The notes: generated from the sequence alone by a model not told the origin. A stretch of DNA of 64,000 bases from Desulfomicrobium macestii (GCF_014873765.1 NZ_JADBGG010000016.1:1-64000), one strand, 5' to 3'. Shown: positions 14,964 to 23,807, counted from the first letter of the stretch. Made by a program: numbers and translations.

Positions 14964-16252
14964 TGAGCTCGGGCGTCCTCTATCCCTTCCAGCGTCGGTG
15001 GGTTGACGACGATTCACGGTTCAAGATCGGCATGTTCGCCCGGCAGACTGGAAAGACGTTCTCCACCACCCTGGAAATAGCCGAAGACATCCTTGCGCAT
15101 GACGTGCTTGGCAAACGCACCAGGTGGGTGATTCTGTCCCGAGGCGAACGGCAGGCGAAAGAGGCCATGGACGAAGGCCTGAAGCTTCCTTTAAGGGCGA
15201 TGGGCTCTGTTTTTGAGAGCATCGAATGTGATTCGGGCTATCGCTATGAGGACGGATCGAGCATCAAAGCCCTGGAGGTGGCTCTGAAGCACGGGTCCAG
15301 GGTGACGGCATTGCCTGCCAACCCGGACACGGCGCGAGGGTTTTCGGCGAATGTGTTCCTTGACGAATTCGCGTTCCACAAAGACAGCCGGGCCATTTGG
15401 AAGGCCCTTTTTCCGGTGATCTCAAAGCCGGGGCTGAAGCTGAGGATAGTTTCAACGCCGAACGGGAAAGGGAACAAGTTTTTCGAGCTTATGACGGGGA
15501 AGACGGACCATTGGAGTCGGCACATTGTAGACATCCACCAGGCCGTGGCTGAGGGGCTTGATCGCAATATCCAGGAATTGCGCGATGGATGCGCCGATGA
15601 AGACACTTGGAGCCAAGAATTTGAATTGCAGTGGGTTGACGAGGCGAGCGCCTGGCTTCCGTATGAACTGATAACTTCCTGCGAGCATGAGCGCGCCGGG
15701 TCTCCAGATGCGTATTCCGGGGGCTCTTGTTTTGTGGGGGTGGACATCGGGGCGCGAAAAGACCGCTTCGTTATCTGGGTCCTGGAGCCTGTCGGGGACG
15801 TCCTGTGGACAAGGGAGGTCGTTGTTCGTCGCGGGATCACGTTCGCAGAGCAAGATCGTTTACTTGACGATGTTTTTTCTCGCTACAATGTGATTCGCTG
15901 TTGCATGGACCAGACGGGCATGGGCGAAAAGCCAGTTGAAGATGCGCAGGCTCGCCATGGACGTCTGCGAGTCGAGGGGGTTCTGTTTACGACCCCGAAC
16001 AAGCTGACCATGGCCACCCAGGGCAAAGAAGCTTTTGAAGATCGGCGCATTCGCATCCCTCTGGGGGACAAGGAGATCAGGGCCGACCTGCATAAGTTGA
16101 AGCGGGTCGTGTCGCCAACGGGGGCACCGCGCTTTGTTGCGGAATCCGACGCTGACGGTCACGCCGATAGAACATGGGCGTGCTTTTTGGCGGTAAACGC
16201 CGCCGGCAAAAAGACCGGCTTACAAGTGTGGGAGGCTTTGGCACATGGGTAG
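14963..16252 (+). CDS. terminase large subunit (Mu Gp28-like)
   Basis: 429 residues. ATPase motor: Walker A-like ARQTGKT (26-32), Walker B VFLDEF (131-136). The RNase H-like nuclease begins at GVDIGARKD (Asp261) with further acidic residues downstream (MDQTGMGE, DGHADRT). It packages DNA into the procapsid. Slightly shorter than Mu Gp28, but both active sites are present. Overlaps the portal gene by eight bases. Confidence 0.92.
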   Translation: MSSGVLYPFQRRWVDDDSRFKIGMFARQTGKTFSTTLEIAEDILAHDVLGKRTRWVILSRGERQAKEAMDEGLKLPLRAMGSVFESIECDSGYRYEDGSSIKALEVALKHGSRVTALPANPDTARGFSANVFLDEFAFHKDSRAIWKALFPVISKPGLKLRIVSTPNGKGNKFFELMTGKTDHWSRHIVDIHQAVAEGLDRNIQELRDGCADEDTWSQEFELQWVDEASAWLPYELITSCEHERAGSPDAYSGGSCFVGVDIGARKDRFVIWVLEPVGDVLWTREVVVRRGITFAEQDRLLDDVFSRYNVIRCCMDQTGMGEKPVEDAQARHGRLRVEGVLFTTPNKLTMATQGKEAFEDRRIRIPLGDKEIRADLHKLKRVVSPTGAPRFVAESDADGHADRTWACFLAVNAAGKKTGLQVWEALAHG

Positions 16253-17645
16253 ACGACGGGACCACAAGCCGGGCGGGAAGAAGTTCACCGCAGACGGTTT
16301 CGACAATTTCACGGGACGTCTGGGCATGGGGCAGGACAACCTGTTGGCCGCAAGCGGATACTCCCCAGGGCGCTATGCGACCAGGAGCCGGATCGAGCTT
16401 GACGACATGTACCGCAGCAGCTGGGTCGTGGGCCGCATGATCGACGTTGTGGCCGAGGACATGATCAGCGGCGGCGTGGAGATCCGCTCCCAGATGGACC
16501 CGGGAGACAAGGAAGAACTTCTGCGACAGATGCGCAGGACCGGGGTTCAGGCCAGGCTGACGGACGCCATCAAATGGGCCGGACTCTATGGCGGGGCCAT
16601 CGCCGTGATCTTGATCGATGGTGAAGATCTATCGACCCCCCTGGACGTCTCTGCGGTGGTCAAGGGGGCATTCCGTGGGCTTTACGTGCTGGACCGGCAC
16701 CAAGTCACGCCCCTGGACGAAGGAATTACCGAGCTGGGGCCGATGCTGGGGTATCCTGTCGGGTACCGGGTGCATGCTCAGGCGCTGCGTGGGCAGACGA
16801 TCCACCATAGCCGGGCCATTCGGTTCGTGGGCGTGGAGCTCCCGGACGAAGCGCGCCGCTCTGAGCAGTATTGGGGCGGAAGCATGGTCGACCGCGCCTA
16901 TGACCGGATCCTTGCCTTGGACAGCGCCACCCATGGGGCTGCGAATATGCTGTATCGCTCGTTTCTGCGAGTGATCGGCGTGGATGGATTGCGCGACATA
17001 CTAGCTGCGGGGGGGCAGGCCGAGGCTGCACTTCTCAAGATGTTTACGATGGTGCGCCAAATGCAGTCCAACGAGGGGATCACGCTGCTGGACAAGAACG
17101 ATACGTTTACGACCCACGGCTGGACGTTCGCGGGCATCTACGACGCCCTGCAGGCCTTTTCGGAGCAGATCTCCGGGGCCACGGGCATCCCCCTGGTGCG
17201 GCTCTTGGGGCAATCTTCCAAGGGATTCAGCACTGGTGAATCCGACCTTAGAACCTATTACGACACGATCAGCACCAAGCAGGAAGACGACCTGCACGCG
17301 CCGATGGAGGCGCTCTTTGCCATCTTGTCGCAATCGATATGGGGCAAGCCCCTGCCTGATGGCTTCGACTTTGTTTTCCGGTCCTTGTACCGCCCGACGG
17401 AAATGGAACGCTCGCAAATCGCCACGGCAGACGCGCAAGCTGTTTCGGCGCTCTACGCCGGCGGCGTCATCACCCGCGCCCATGCCTTGTCCGAGCTGCG
17501 GGATTCCAGCCGGACTTCCGGCAGATTCGAAGGCATCACGGACCAGGACATCGAAGAGGCCAAGAAAGAAGACTCAGTGCCGCCGCTGCCTGAAGGGCGG
17601 CTTCCTGAAGAGCTTGCCGGAGGGTGGCCTGGTGCCGGGCAGTAA
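16245..17645 (+). CDS. portal protein (DUF1073 type)
   Basis: 466 residues. The motifs YRSSWVVGRMIDVVAEDMI, WAGLYGGAIAVILIDGED and ATGIPLVRLLGQSSKGFSTG are those of DUF1073-type portal proteins, which form the dodecameric DNA entry ring of the capsid. This family differs from the Mu Gp29 portal, so the head module is of a different lineage from Mu. The last 14 bases overlap the GTG start of the MuF gene. Confidence 0.9.
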   Translation: MGRRRDHKPGGKKFTADGFDNFTGRLGMGQDNLLAASGYSPGRYATRSRIELDDMYRSSWVVGRMIDVVAEDMISGGVEIRSQMDPGDKEELLRQMRRTGVQARLTDAIKWAGLYGGAIAVILIDGEDLSTPLDVSAVVKGAFRGLYVLDRHQVTPLDEGITELGPMLGYPVGYRVHAQALRGQTIHHSRAIRFVGVELPDEARRSEQYWGGSMVDRAYDRILALDSATHGAANMLYRSFLRVIGVDGLRDILAAGGQAEAALLKMFTMVRQMQSNEGITLLDKNDTFTTHGWTFAGIYDALQAFSEQISGATGIPLVRLLGQSSKGFSTGESDLRTYYDTISTKQEDDLHAPMEALFAILSQSIWGKPLPDGFDFVFRSLYRPTEMERSQIATADAQAVSALYAGGVITRAHALSELRDSSRTSGRFEGITDQDIEEAKKEDSVPPLPEGRLPEELAGGWPGAGQ

Positions 17646-18888
17646 GTGGGATCGCCCGATCCAGGGGCGGTCATGGGGATGGGGCGACGCTGACAATTCG
17701 TCGTCTTTTGCGCCGTCCAAGGTGGCTACGAAGCGCTATGCCCGGCAGCTGACCGCTGTCGCGTCCAAGATTGCCGAGGTGGCCCGCCGGGATCCTCAGA
17801 AGGCTGAGCAGGCGCTGCGCGAATATGCCGAGGTGATCGACCCGTGGGCCAGGCAGGCGGCGGCCAGCATGGTGACGGGCGTGCGCCGCAAGAATGACCA
17901 GGCGTGGCGCTCCCTGGCTGGGCGTATGGGGCTGGATGTGCGCACCCTGCTGTCTTCGGGAGAGGTGGGTGATGCCGTCCGTGAGCGCATCGAGGAGAAC
18001 GCCAGCCTGATCCGCTCCATGGTCATCGGCGCGGCCGACCAGGTGGGCGGCATTGTGCGCGAGAACATGGCGGCCGGGTCCAGGGCTGAGGATCTGGCCA
18101 AGCGCATCGAGCGCGCGGGCGAAGTCAATCAGTCGCGAGCCTTGACCATCGCCAGGACGGAAGTCAGCAAGGCCGGAACCGCCTTGACCACGGCCCGCGC
18201 CCGGTCCGTTGGCTCGACAGGGTACATTTGGCGGACGACCAGGGACGGGGACACACGCGAGAGCCACCGGGCCATGGAAGGCAAGTTCGTGGAGTGGGAC
18301 AACCCGCCCACGATCGACAGGATGACGGGCCATGCGGGAGAGTTTCCGAATTGCCGGTGCTATCCTGAGCCGGTTATCCCGAGGGAAACGGGCGGCGTTT
18401 ACGCGTCGCCGATGCCCACACAGGAAACAGAGATGGAGACAGGGACAAAGTCCGCTCTGTCGCAATGGGAAAAGCAGTCCACAAGCCACGTCATCCCGCA
18501 CGTGCCAGAGGCCCCTCTGGTCAACGTGGAGCGGGCCAAGTTCGACCGGCGCAAGCTGGCGGCGTATTCCCTGGATCCTGAGGCGGCGGACCCGCGCGGA
18601 CGGGCCAAGGCTGTTTTGTTCAAGAAGCTGCTCGGGGCTGATCCGAGCCATGCGGATCTGATCGAGAGCCAGATCATGTCCTTGGCCCCGCACCTCCCGG
18701 CCAAGCGAGGGAAGGCCGATGAGCATGGGGAGCGCTTTGAAATACTGACGCCGGTTACGGGTCCAAACGGAACGACCGTTGACGTGCTCAGCGCCTGGAT
18801 TTACGACAGGGACAAATCGGGCCGGAACATTTCGACCGTCCCGCGCCTGACAAGCTGCTACATTCCGAAGAAGAGGAGCGCGACATGA
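17632..18888 (+). CDS. MuF-like head protein with C-terminal DUF6883-like (toxin-type) domain
   Basis: 418 residues from a GTG at 17632 with GGAGGG upstream. Residues about 30-250 are a phage Mu F-like head morphogenesis domain ending in the conserved SRALTIARTEVSKAGTALTT ... RESHRAMEGKFV ... NCRCYPEPV. A linker of about 45 residues leads to a separate domain (about 297-418: KFDRRKLAAYSLDP ... RGRAKAVLFKKLLGA ... TGPNGTTVDVLSAWI ... VPRLTSCYI) that fits DUF6883, a domain known at the C-termini of polymorphic-toxin-like proteins. MuF proteins enter the capsid, so an injected effector is plausible. The ATG of a small SH3-like gene overlaps its stop. Confidence 0.8.
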   Translation: MPGSKWDRPIQGRSWGWGDADNSSSFAPSKVATKRYARQLTAVASKIAEVARRDPQKAEQALREYAEVIDPWARQAAASMVTGVRRKNDQAWRSLAGRMGLDVRTLLSSGEVGDAVRERIEENASLIRSMVIGAADQVGGIVRENMAAGSRAEDLAKRIERAGEVNQSRALTIARTEVSKAGTALTTARARSVGSTGYIWRTTRDGDTRESHRAMEGKFVEWDNPPTIDRMTGHAGEFPNCRCYPEPVIPRETGGVYASPMPTQETEMETGTKSALSQWEKQSTSHVIPHVPEAPLVNVERAKFDRRKLAAYSLDPEAADPRGRAKAVLFKKLLGADPSHADLIESQIMSLAPHLPAKRGKADEHGERFEILTPVTGPNGTTVDVLSAWIYDRDKSGRNISTVPRLTSCYIPKKRSAT

Positions 18889-19121
18889 TCCGCGAAGGGG
18901 GCGCCATCCGCCTGACCACGCCGCTGGACGTCGAAGACGTTTTTGACCATTCGGTCGTTCATCGGCTTCCGATCGGTACGACGGGCCGGGTAATCGACCT
19001 GCTTGGCGGCCGCGCCTATGAAACCGAGTTCCTGATCGGCGACGTTGATGGGGAGCACACGTGGGCATCCGGAGCGGTGAAATTCGACCAGTGCGAGCCT
19101 GCCTTGGAGCCCACGGCGTGA
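18885..19121 (+). CDS. DUF4926/SH3-like small protein, probable immunity
   Basis: 78 residues, overlapping the MuF stop by four bases. The core (HRLPIGTTGRVIDLLGGRAY, ETEFLIGDVDGE) is a small beta-barrel pattern with G-x-x-G-x-V-x-D and Y-x-x-E-F, like DUF4926, a family I know as a neighbour of DUF6883 genes. A role as the cognate immunity protein protecting the lysogen is inferred from pairing and overlap. It could alternatively be a small head protein. Confidence 0.6.
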   Translation: MIREGGAIRLTTPLDVEDVFDHSVVHRLPIGTTGRVIDLLGGRAYETEFLIGDVDGEHTWASGAVKFDQCEPALEPTA

Positions 19122-19323
19122 AAACGTCCATATTTGCCATGAGAGGCGTTCAAGCCTCAGAGCCGAACAACGCCCCGGTTTTTCCCATCCGATCGATTCT
19201 AGCCCGTTTACGGGCCGTTTACAGAGCGTCCTGCTAGGCTCGCTCGTTCTTACAATCCCACCTTCCTCACGCTGAATTCATTCCGACTGACCCCAAGAGG
19301 CCGGCGCGCATAGCGTTGGCCTC
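19122..19323 (+). promoter_or_regulatory. intergenic gap with paired GTTTAC motifs and a hairpin at the next start
   Basis: This 202-bp gap is unusual in an otherwise packed late operon. It holds a GAGGC/GCCTC hairpin (19143-19158), two direct GTTTAC copies 11 bp apart (19206 and 19217), and GAGGCC (19297-19302) facing GGCCTC (19318-19323) immediately before the ATG at 19324, which has no other ribosome site. A promoter or translational control is possible; none is proven. Confidence 0.4.
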
Positions 19324-20610
19324 ATGCGTTACCATACTACCAGCGCCCTTTCCGAGAATATCCGGATCACGCCGGAAGGCTATCTTCTGTGCCTGGACGT
19401 GCCCGTCGCCCGGACCGGGGTCATGCACTACCTGCCTGAAGAGCTCCCGGAAGAGATTGCCGCGCATGCGACCGAAGAAACGGTGCTGGTGTATCGGCTG
19501 CCCGAAGATGTCTTTGCCCCCGAGACCGTAGCGTCGTTCGAGGGCAAGCCCGTGACCGTCGGCCACCCCGAAGGCTTTGTGACTCCCGACAACTGGAAAG
19601 AGCTGGCCTGTGGCCATGCTCAGAATGTCCGGCAGGGGGAGGGAGAGGCTTCGGATCTGCTGCTCGCGGATCTGCTGATCACGGACCAGGAGGCTATTTT
19701 CCTGATCGCGCCCAAACAAGGCGGGAAGACCGAAGACAAGCCCTTACGGGAAGTGTCGTGTGGCTATGACGCCGAATACGAAGAGATGGCGCCGGGCGTT
19801 GGGCGGCAGTTCGCCATTGTTGGCAATCATATCGCGTTGGTGCCGCACGGACGGTGCGGCATCCGCTGCGCAATTCAAGACAAGGAGTCTCACATGCCGA
19901 AGAAAAAGAAGTCGGGCTTCCTGGACCGTCTGCTCAAGAACCCTAAGGCGAAGGCCGTTCTCGACGAAGCAGCTGAAGAAGCGGCCAAGGACGAAGAAGG
20001 TGCCTCCGAAGAGCAGCAGCAGACCGCCACGGACAGTGACAACGAGCTGCTCATAGAGCTGAACGAAAATGTGAAGGAGGTGCTGGTCATTGGGCGCTCT
20101 TTGATGGAGCTCCTCCAGCCCAAGAACGAGGATGAAGATCCCGAGCCTGGCGAGGACGAAGACCCCCAGGGTGATGAAGAAGCCGAGGACGAAGATCCGG
20201 CCGCCGATGAAGACGACCCGGCCAAGGCCAAGGACAGCGCCGCGAAGCGCAAGACCGCAGACGCCGCTATTGTGCGCCGTGCTGGGCTCCTGGCTCCGGG
20301 TCTGCGCTTTAATACGAGCGATTCGGCCTGCACGGTCAAGCGCATGTCCTTGCGCAGCGCCATGAAGGACGAAGCTGTCGCCAGGGTCGTGGACGGGTGC
20401 CTGCGAGGAACCGCCATCGGGAAGGCCGATTGCCTGACCCTCGACGCCGCATTCATGGCCGCGTCCGAGGTCGTCGCCGCTCGCAATAACGCCCGCACTG
20501 CGGACGCCCTTGCCGGTAAGCGCAAGACGGAAGACGCCAAAAAGGCCGTCACCCCGGCGGACATCAACGCCCTTAACCGCAAATTCCGTGATTCCCTGTC
20601 TGGGAAATAG
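19324..20610 (+). CDS. DUF2213 prohead protease/scaffold fusion
   Basis: 428 residues. Residues 1-185 match DUF2213 (GKPVTVGHPEGFVTPDNWKE, REVSCGYDAEYEE, NHIALVPHGRCG), a prohead protease-like domain. Residues 191-428 are low-complexity and acidic (DEDPEPGEDEDPQGDEEAED), typical of scaffolding domains, then a helical end. An in-frame ATG at 19894 with AAGGAG six bases upstream would make a separate scaffold of 238 residues. Role: capsid assembly and maturation. Confidence 0.82.
   Translation: MRYHTTSALSENIRITPEGYLLCLDVPVARTGVMHYLPEELPEEIAAHATEETVLVYRLPEDVFAPETVASFEGKPVTVGHPEGFVTPDNWKELACGHAQNVRQGEGEASDLLLADLLITDQEAIFLIAPKQGGKTEDKPLREVSCGYDAEYEEMAPGVGRQFAIVGNHIALVPHGRCGIRCAIQDKESHMPKKKKSGFLDRLLKNPKAKAVLDEAAEEAAKDEEGASEEQQQTATDSDNELLIELNENVKEVLVIGRSLMELLQPKNEDEDPEPGEDEDPQGDEEAEDEDPAADEDDPAKAKDSAAKRKTADAAIVRRAGLLAPGLRFNTSDSACTVKRMSLRSAMKDEAVARVVDGCLRGTAIGKADCLTLDAAFMAASEVVAARNNARTADALAGKRKTEDAKKAVTPADINALNRKFRDSLSGK
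19894..20610 (+). CDS. nested in-frame scaffold start
   Basis: The ATG at 19894 is preceded by AAGGAG at 19882-19887 and begins MPKKKKSGFLDRLLKNPKAK, a typical basic protein start. It is in the same frame as the DUF2213 gene. Nested scaffold genes inside protease genes are known from lambda (C/Nu3) and Mu (I/Z). The product would be 238 residues of acidic and helical sequence. Confidence 0.6.
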   Translation: MPKKKKSGFLDRLLKNPKAKAVLDEAAEEAAKDEEGASEEQQQTATDSDNELLIELNENVKEVLVIGRSLMELLQPKNEDEDPEPGEDEDPQGDEEAEDEDPAADEDDPAKAKDSAAKRKTADAAIVRRAGLLAPGLRFNTSDSACTVKRMSLRSAMKDEAVARVVDGCLRGTAIGKADCLTLDAAFMAASEVVAARNNARTADALAGKRKTEDAKKAVTPADINALNRKFRDSLSGK

Positions 20611-20618
20611 GAGGCCAC

Positions 20619-21095
20619 ATGCCTGTATTTACTGAACGTATGCCTGCCGGATTCCCCGGCAACATCTCCCGCCAGGCGGACGCCCAGGTCGAACCGACTG
20701 TGGCCGCTTCCGCCATTGCTTTCGGCGGCCCTGTCCAGCTGGACGCGGCCGGAAAGATCGTGGCGGCCACTGTCGAGGCCAAAGGCGTTTACGGCTTCTT
20801 AGCCCGCCCGTTCCCTTTTCAGGCTCGTGCGCTTGCCGACAACGCCCTGGGTGGCGGCGGCATCGAGGCCGGACAGATCGGAGACGTGATGCGCTCCGGC
20901 TACATGTCGGTGAAGATGTCCGCTGCCGAGACTTCGACGCCGGTCAAGGGCACGCCCGTCAAGGTCGTGTTTACGGCTACGGGAAGCTTCGTCGTCGGGG
21001 ATATCGCCATGTCCCAGGGCGTGGCCGTGCCCGGGTGCATCTTCATGGGCGCGCCCGATGCTTCGGGTAATGTCGAAATCGCCTTCAACATCTAA
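20619..21095 (+). CDS. head decoration/cement protein (Gp24-like)
   Basis: 158 residues, eight bases after the scaffold gene, with AGGAGG upstream. Beta-rich sequence with PAGFPGNISRQADAQVEP, IAFGGPVQLDAAGKI and GRSGYMSVK-type segments resembles structural cement proteins that decorate phage capsids between protease/scaffold and major capsid genes. Assignment rests on position plus this pattern. Confidence 0.72.
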   Translation: MPVFTERMPAGFPGNISRQADAQVEPTVAASAIAFGGPVQLDAAGKIVAATVEAKGVYGFLARPFPFQARALADNALGGGGIEAGQIGDVMRSGYMSVKMSAAETSTPVKGTPVKVVFTATGSFVVGDIAMSQGVAVPGCIFMGAPDASGNVEIAFNI

Positions 21096-21104
21096 GGAGC
21101 GAAA

Positions 21105-22046
21105 ATGTTTACCTATGACAGACGCACTGTAGATGCAGCCGGGGCCTTCCTGGTCGGAGAGCTTGAACGCCTCGACCAGACGCTGCACCTCCCCCTGCAT
21201 TCGGTCACGTGGCCCCGCGACATCGATTTGCGCGAAGACGTGACCATGGCTGATGAATCCTCTTCCTTCACCGTGACCACATTCGCGGCCGCCGGTGGTA
21301 TTTCCCCGAACGGCAAGAACTGGGTCGGACAGAAGACCACGGCCATTCCTGGTATCGCGGTCGATATCGGCAAGACGCCCTCTCCTTTGCACCTGTGGGC
21401 CATGGAGCTCGGGTGGAGCCTGGTGGAGCTGGAAGCAGCCCAGAAGGTCGGCCGCCCTCTCGATACCCAGAAGTACGAGGGCATGAAGATCAAGTACAAC
21501 ATGGACGTGGATGAACAGATCTACATCGGTGACGACCAGGTCGGTGCCGTGGGCCTGTGCACTAACCCTGCGGTCCATGCTGAAAACTCTACCCTGGACT
21601 GGAACGCTCCCACGACCACTTCCAAGATGATCCTTGATGACATCAACGACCTGATCAACACGGCATGGGAGCGCAGCGGGTACGCGGTCGTCCCGGACCA
21701 GCTTCGGCTTTCGCCGCGCAAGTTCACCAGGCTCCTCCAGCCCGCGACTGAAGCAGGGAGCCAGAGCCTTCTGCGGTACATTGCGGAACAGTGCATTTCC
21801 AACACCCAGAACGGACGGCCCCTGGAAATCCACCCACTCAAGTGGCTGACCGGCCGAGGCGCTGCTGGCAAAGATCGCACCGTGGTCTACAGCCGCCGCC
21901 CCGAATACGTCCGCTTCCCCCTGGTGCCCCTGCAGAAGACCCCGCTTGAGCATCGCGGCATCAGCCAGTTGACCGTCTACTTCGGCAAGATCGGCCATGT
22001 GGAATTCGTCTACCCTGAAACCTTGGCCTACCAGGACGGGGATTAA
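21105..22046 (+). CDS. major capsid protein (DUF2184 family)
   Basis: 313 residues with AAGGAG upstream. The N-terminal FLVGELERLDQTLHLPLHSV and the central WAMELGWSLVELEAAQKVGR, NMDVDEQIYIGD fit the DUF2184 family of HK97-fold major capsid proteins. It follows the decoration protein, as usual. Expected to be the most abundant virion protein. Confidence 0.85.
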   Translation: MFTYDRRTVDAAGAFLVGELERLDQTLHLPLHSVTWPRDIDLREDVTMADESSSFTVTTFAAAGGISPNGKNWVGQKTTAIPGIAVDIGKTPSPLHLWAMELGWSLVELEAAQKVGRPLDTQKYEGMKIKYNMDVDEQIYIGDDQVGAVGLCTNPAVHAENSTLDWNAPTTTSKMILDDINDLINTAWERSGYAVVPDQLRLSPRKFTRLLQPATEAGSQSLLRYIAEQCISNTQNGRPLEIHPLKWLTGRGAAGKDRTVVYSRRPEYVRFPLVPLQKTPLEHRGISQLTVYFGKIGHVEFVYPETLAYQDGD

Positions 22047-22049
22047 ACC

Positions 22050-22469
22050 ATGAAAAAGATCTCTGTTTCGTCCACGTTCTCGGTTCGCTTTGCCTCGGGG
22101 GAGAAGATGCGGGTGTTTACGCCCGGTGTGCATGAACTCTCTGAAGAAGAGCTCGGGAACTGGTTTGTCCAGGGATGCATTCGGGAGGGCCGCGCTGCGG
22201 TCCTCCCGGATGATGCCGATGAAACCGGGCTTTCGGAAGACAAGCTGCGTTCGATGACCGTTTCCAGCCTGAAGAAGATGGCTGCCGAAATGGGCATCGA
22301 GGTACAGGGCTCCCCGAAAAAAGACGCGCTGGTCGCCATGATCCTTGAAGCGGATCAGGCAAAAGAAAGCGGCCAGGATCCGGATGGCGACAAGGGTAAA
22401 GATCCCGACGCGCCCGCCGGTAACGTCGACCCTGATGCCGAAGCCAAGACCGAACCCGAGGAGAATTAA
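22050..22469 (+). CDS. small head protein with HeH/LEM-like C-terminal motif
   Basis: 139 residues. The N-terminal half is a short beta domain (VRFASGEKMRVFTPGVHELS, FVQGCIREGRAA); residues about 70-95 (RSMTVSSLKKMAAEMGIEVQ, SPKKDALVAMI) form a HeH/LEM-like helix-extended-loop-helix motif; the tail is acidic and proline-rich. Proteins of this layout lie just after capsid genes in many phages; function unknown. Confidence 0.6.
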   Translation: MKKISVSSTFSVRFASGEKMRVFTPGVHELSEEELGNWFVQGCIREGRAAVLPDDADETGLSEDKLRSMTVSSLKKMAAEMGIEVQGSPKKDALVAMILEADQAKESGQDPDGDKGKDPDAPAGNVDPDAEAKTEPEEN

Positions 22470-22471
22470 CC

Positions 22472-22870
22472 GTGCCGACCGTACAGGAATTCAGAGAATC
22501 GTTTCCCCAGTTCACCGTGGAGCTGTTCCCGGATGGCCGCGTGCTGTTTGCCTTGGCCTTGGCTGAGAAGCAGCTTTCTGCGGAGCGCTGGGGGGATTGG
22601 TGGGCTGACGGGTGCTGTCTGCATGCGGCCCATCATCTGACCCTGGAGCGGGCGGCGATAAAGTCACAGGACGGGACCGGCGGCATGGACGCGGCCGCCG
22701 GCCCTGTTGTCTCGGTCAGCAAGTCCGTGGGCGGCGTGTCCAAGAGCGAGTCCCGGGCCGGGGCTGCGGCCACTGGCAACATCGGGGCGGGTCACTGGAA
22801 CGATACCATCTACGGGAAGCAGTATTGGCAAATGGCGCAGCTCGTAGGCGCTGGGGGAATGGTCGTATGA
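22472..22870 (+). CDS. DUF4054 head-tail connector protein
   Basis: 132 residues from a GTG at 22472 with GAGGAG upstream. FRESFPQFTVELFPDGRVLFAL, WADGCCLHAAHHLTLERAA and the YGKQYWQMAQLVGAGGMVV end are the conserved segments of DUF4054, a connector/adaptor family between capsid and neck proteins. Overlaps the next start by four bases. Confidence 0.85.
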   Translation: MPTVQEFRESFPQFTVELFPDGRVLFALALAEKQLSAERWGDWWADGCCLHAAHHLTLERAAIKSQDGTGGMDAAAGPVVSVSKSVGGVSKSESRAGAAATGNIGAGHWNDTIYGKQYWQMAQLVGAGGMVV

Positions 22871-23445
22871 ATCCGGAGCTCAGTGTCAGGCAGGTCAGCA
22901 TGGACTTGTCTGCCGTCCGGCAGGCGCTCGCGGCCTTGACTTCCCAGGACGTCTTCATCGGCGTCCCCGAAGACAAGACCTCCCGCGAGGCGGCCGGAGA
23001 CTCCGGAGCTTCGAATGCGCTCCTGGCCTACGTGCATGAGTTTGGAGTTCCTGAGCGGGGGCTCCCCCCGCGCCCTTCTCTTTTGCCTGGCATCGACGAC
23101 ATCCAAAAGGATGCGGTCGAGATCCTGAAGGACGCTGCCAGGCAGGCATTGATAGGCAATGCGGCCGCCGTAAACACGGCGCTGAACAAGATCGGAATCC
23201 TCGGGCAGAACGCTGTCCGCGCTCGTTTTGTGAGCAACGAGTGGCCACCCTTGGCGGACTCTACCCTGGACGCCCGTAAGAAGATCGGGGAGCGCACGAG
23301 CAAGTCCGGCCGGACCGTGGCCACCTATGGCAAGAGCCGCCGCGAACGCGGCGCGGTCAATCCGCTGATCGACACGGGCCAGCTTCGCAAGGCCTACACT
23401 TACGTGGTTCGCAAGAAGGGCAATTCTGCCCTGGTGGTGAGATGA
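22867..23445 (+). CDS. HK97 Gp10-like neck/tail completion protein
   Basis: 192 residues from the ATG at 22867. The layout QDVFIGVPEDK ... ALLAYVHEFGVPERGLPPRPSLLPGI ... PLIDTGQLRKAYTYVVRKK is that of phage virion morphogenesis / HK97 Gp10-like proteins that complete the head-tail joint. Overlaps both neighbours by four bases. Confidence 0.8.
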   Translation: MNPELSVRQVSMDLSAVRQALAALTSQDVFIGVPEDKTSREAAGDSGASNALLAYVHEFGVPERGLPPRPSLLPGIDDIQKDAVEILKDAARQALIGNAAAVNTALNKIGILGQNAVRARFVSNEWPPLADSTLDARKKIGERTSKSGRTVATYGKSRRERGAVNPLIDTGQLRKAYTYVVRKKGNSALVVR

Positions 23446-23807
23446 TGGGCATGGATCTTCTCGATATCCTGATGGACCCGGACATGGGCGGAGCTGCCTT
23501 TGTTTACGAGCGCGTCACGGAAACCGTGAGTGCCAAAGGCAGAGCGGAGACTTCTTCGGCCCTGGTCTCTGCCGCCGGGAACATCCAGCCCGCGCCGGGA
23601 AAGGAGCGCGAGCTTCTGCCCGAAGGCGACCGGGCCAAGGAATCCATTCTCATCTTCACGCCTGCCGAACTTTCCGCCGGTGGTGGGTCCATCCAGGCCG
23701 ACCTGGTGCACTATCGTGGCGGCAAGTACCGCGTCGCAACGGCTGAGGCCTGGAGGGAGCACGCGGGCTTCACCAAGGCCGTGGCGGTCCTGGAGGTGCA
23801 GCCGTGA
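23442..23807 (+). CDS. head closure/tail attachment protein (by position)
   Basis: 121 residues. A small beta domain (AELSAGGGSIQADLVHYRGG, YRVATAEAWREHAGFTKAV) in the slot between the Gp10-like and Gp12-like neck genes is typical of head-closure proteins. The family assignment is by context rather than a strong motif. Confidence 0.6.
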   Translation: MMGMDLLDILMDPDMGGAAFVYERVTETVSAKGRAETSSALVSAAGNIQPAPGKERELLPEGDRAKESILIFTPAELSAGGGSIQADLVHYRGGKYRVATAEAWREHAGFTKAVAVLEVQP

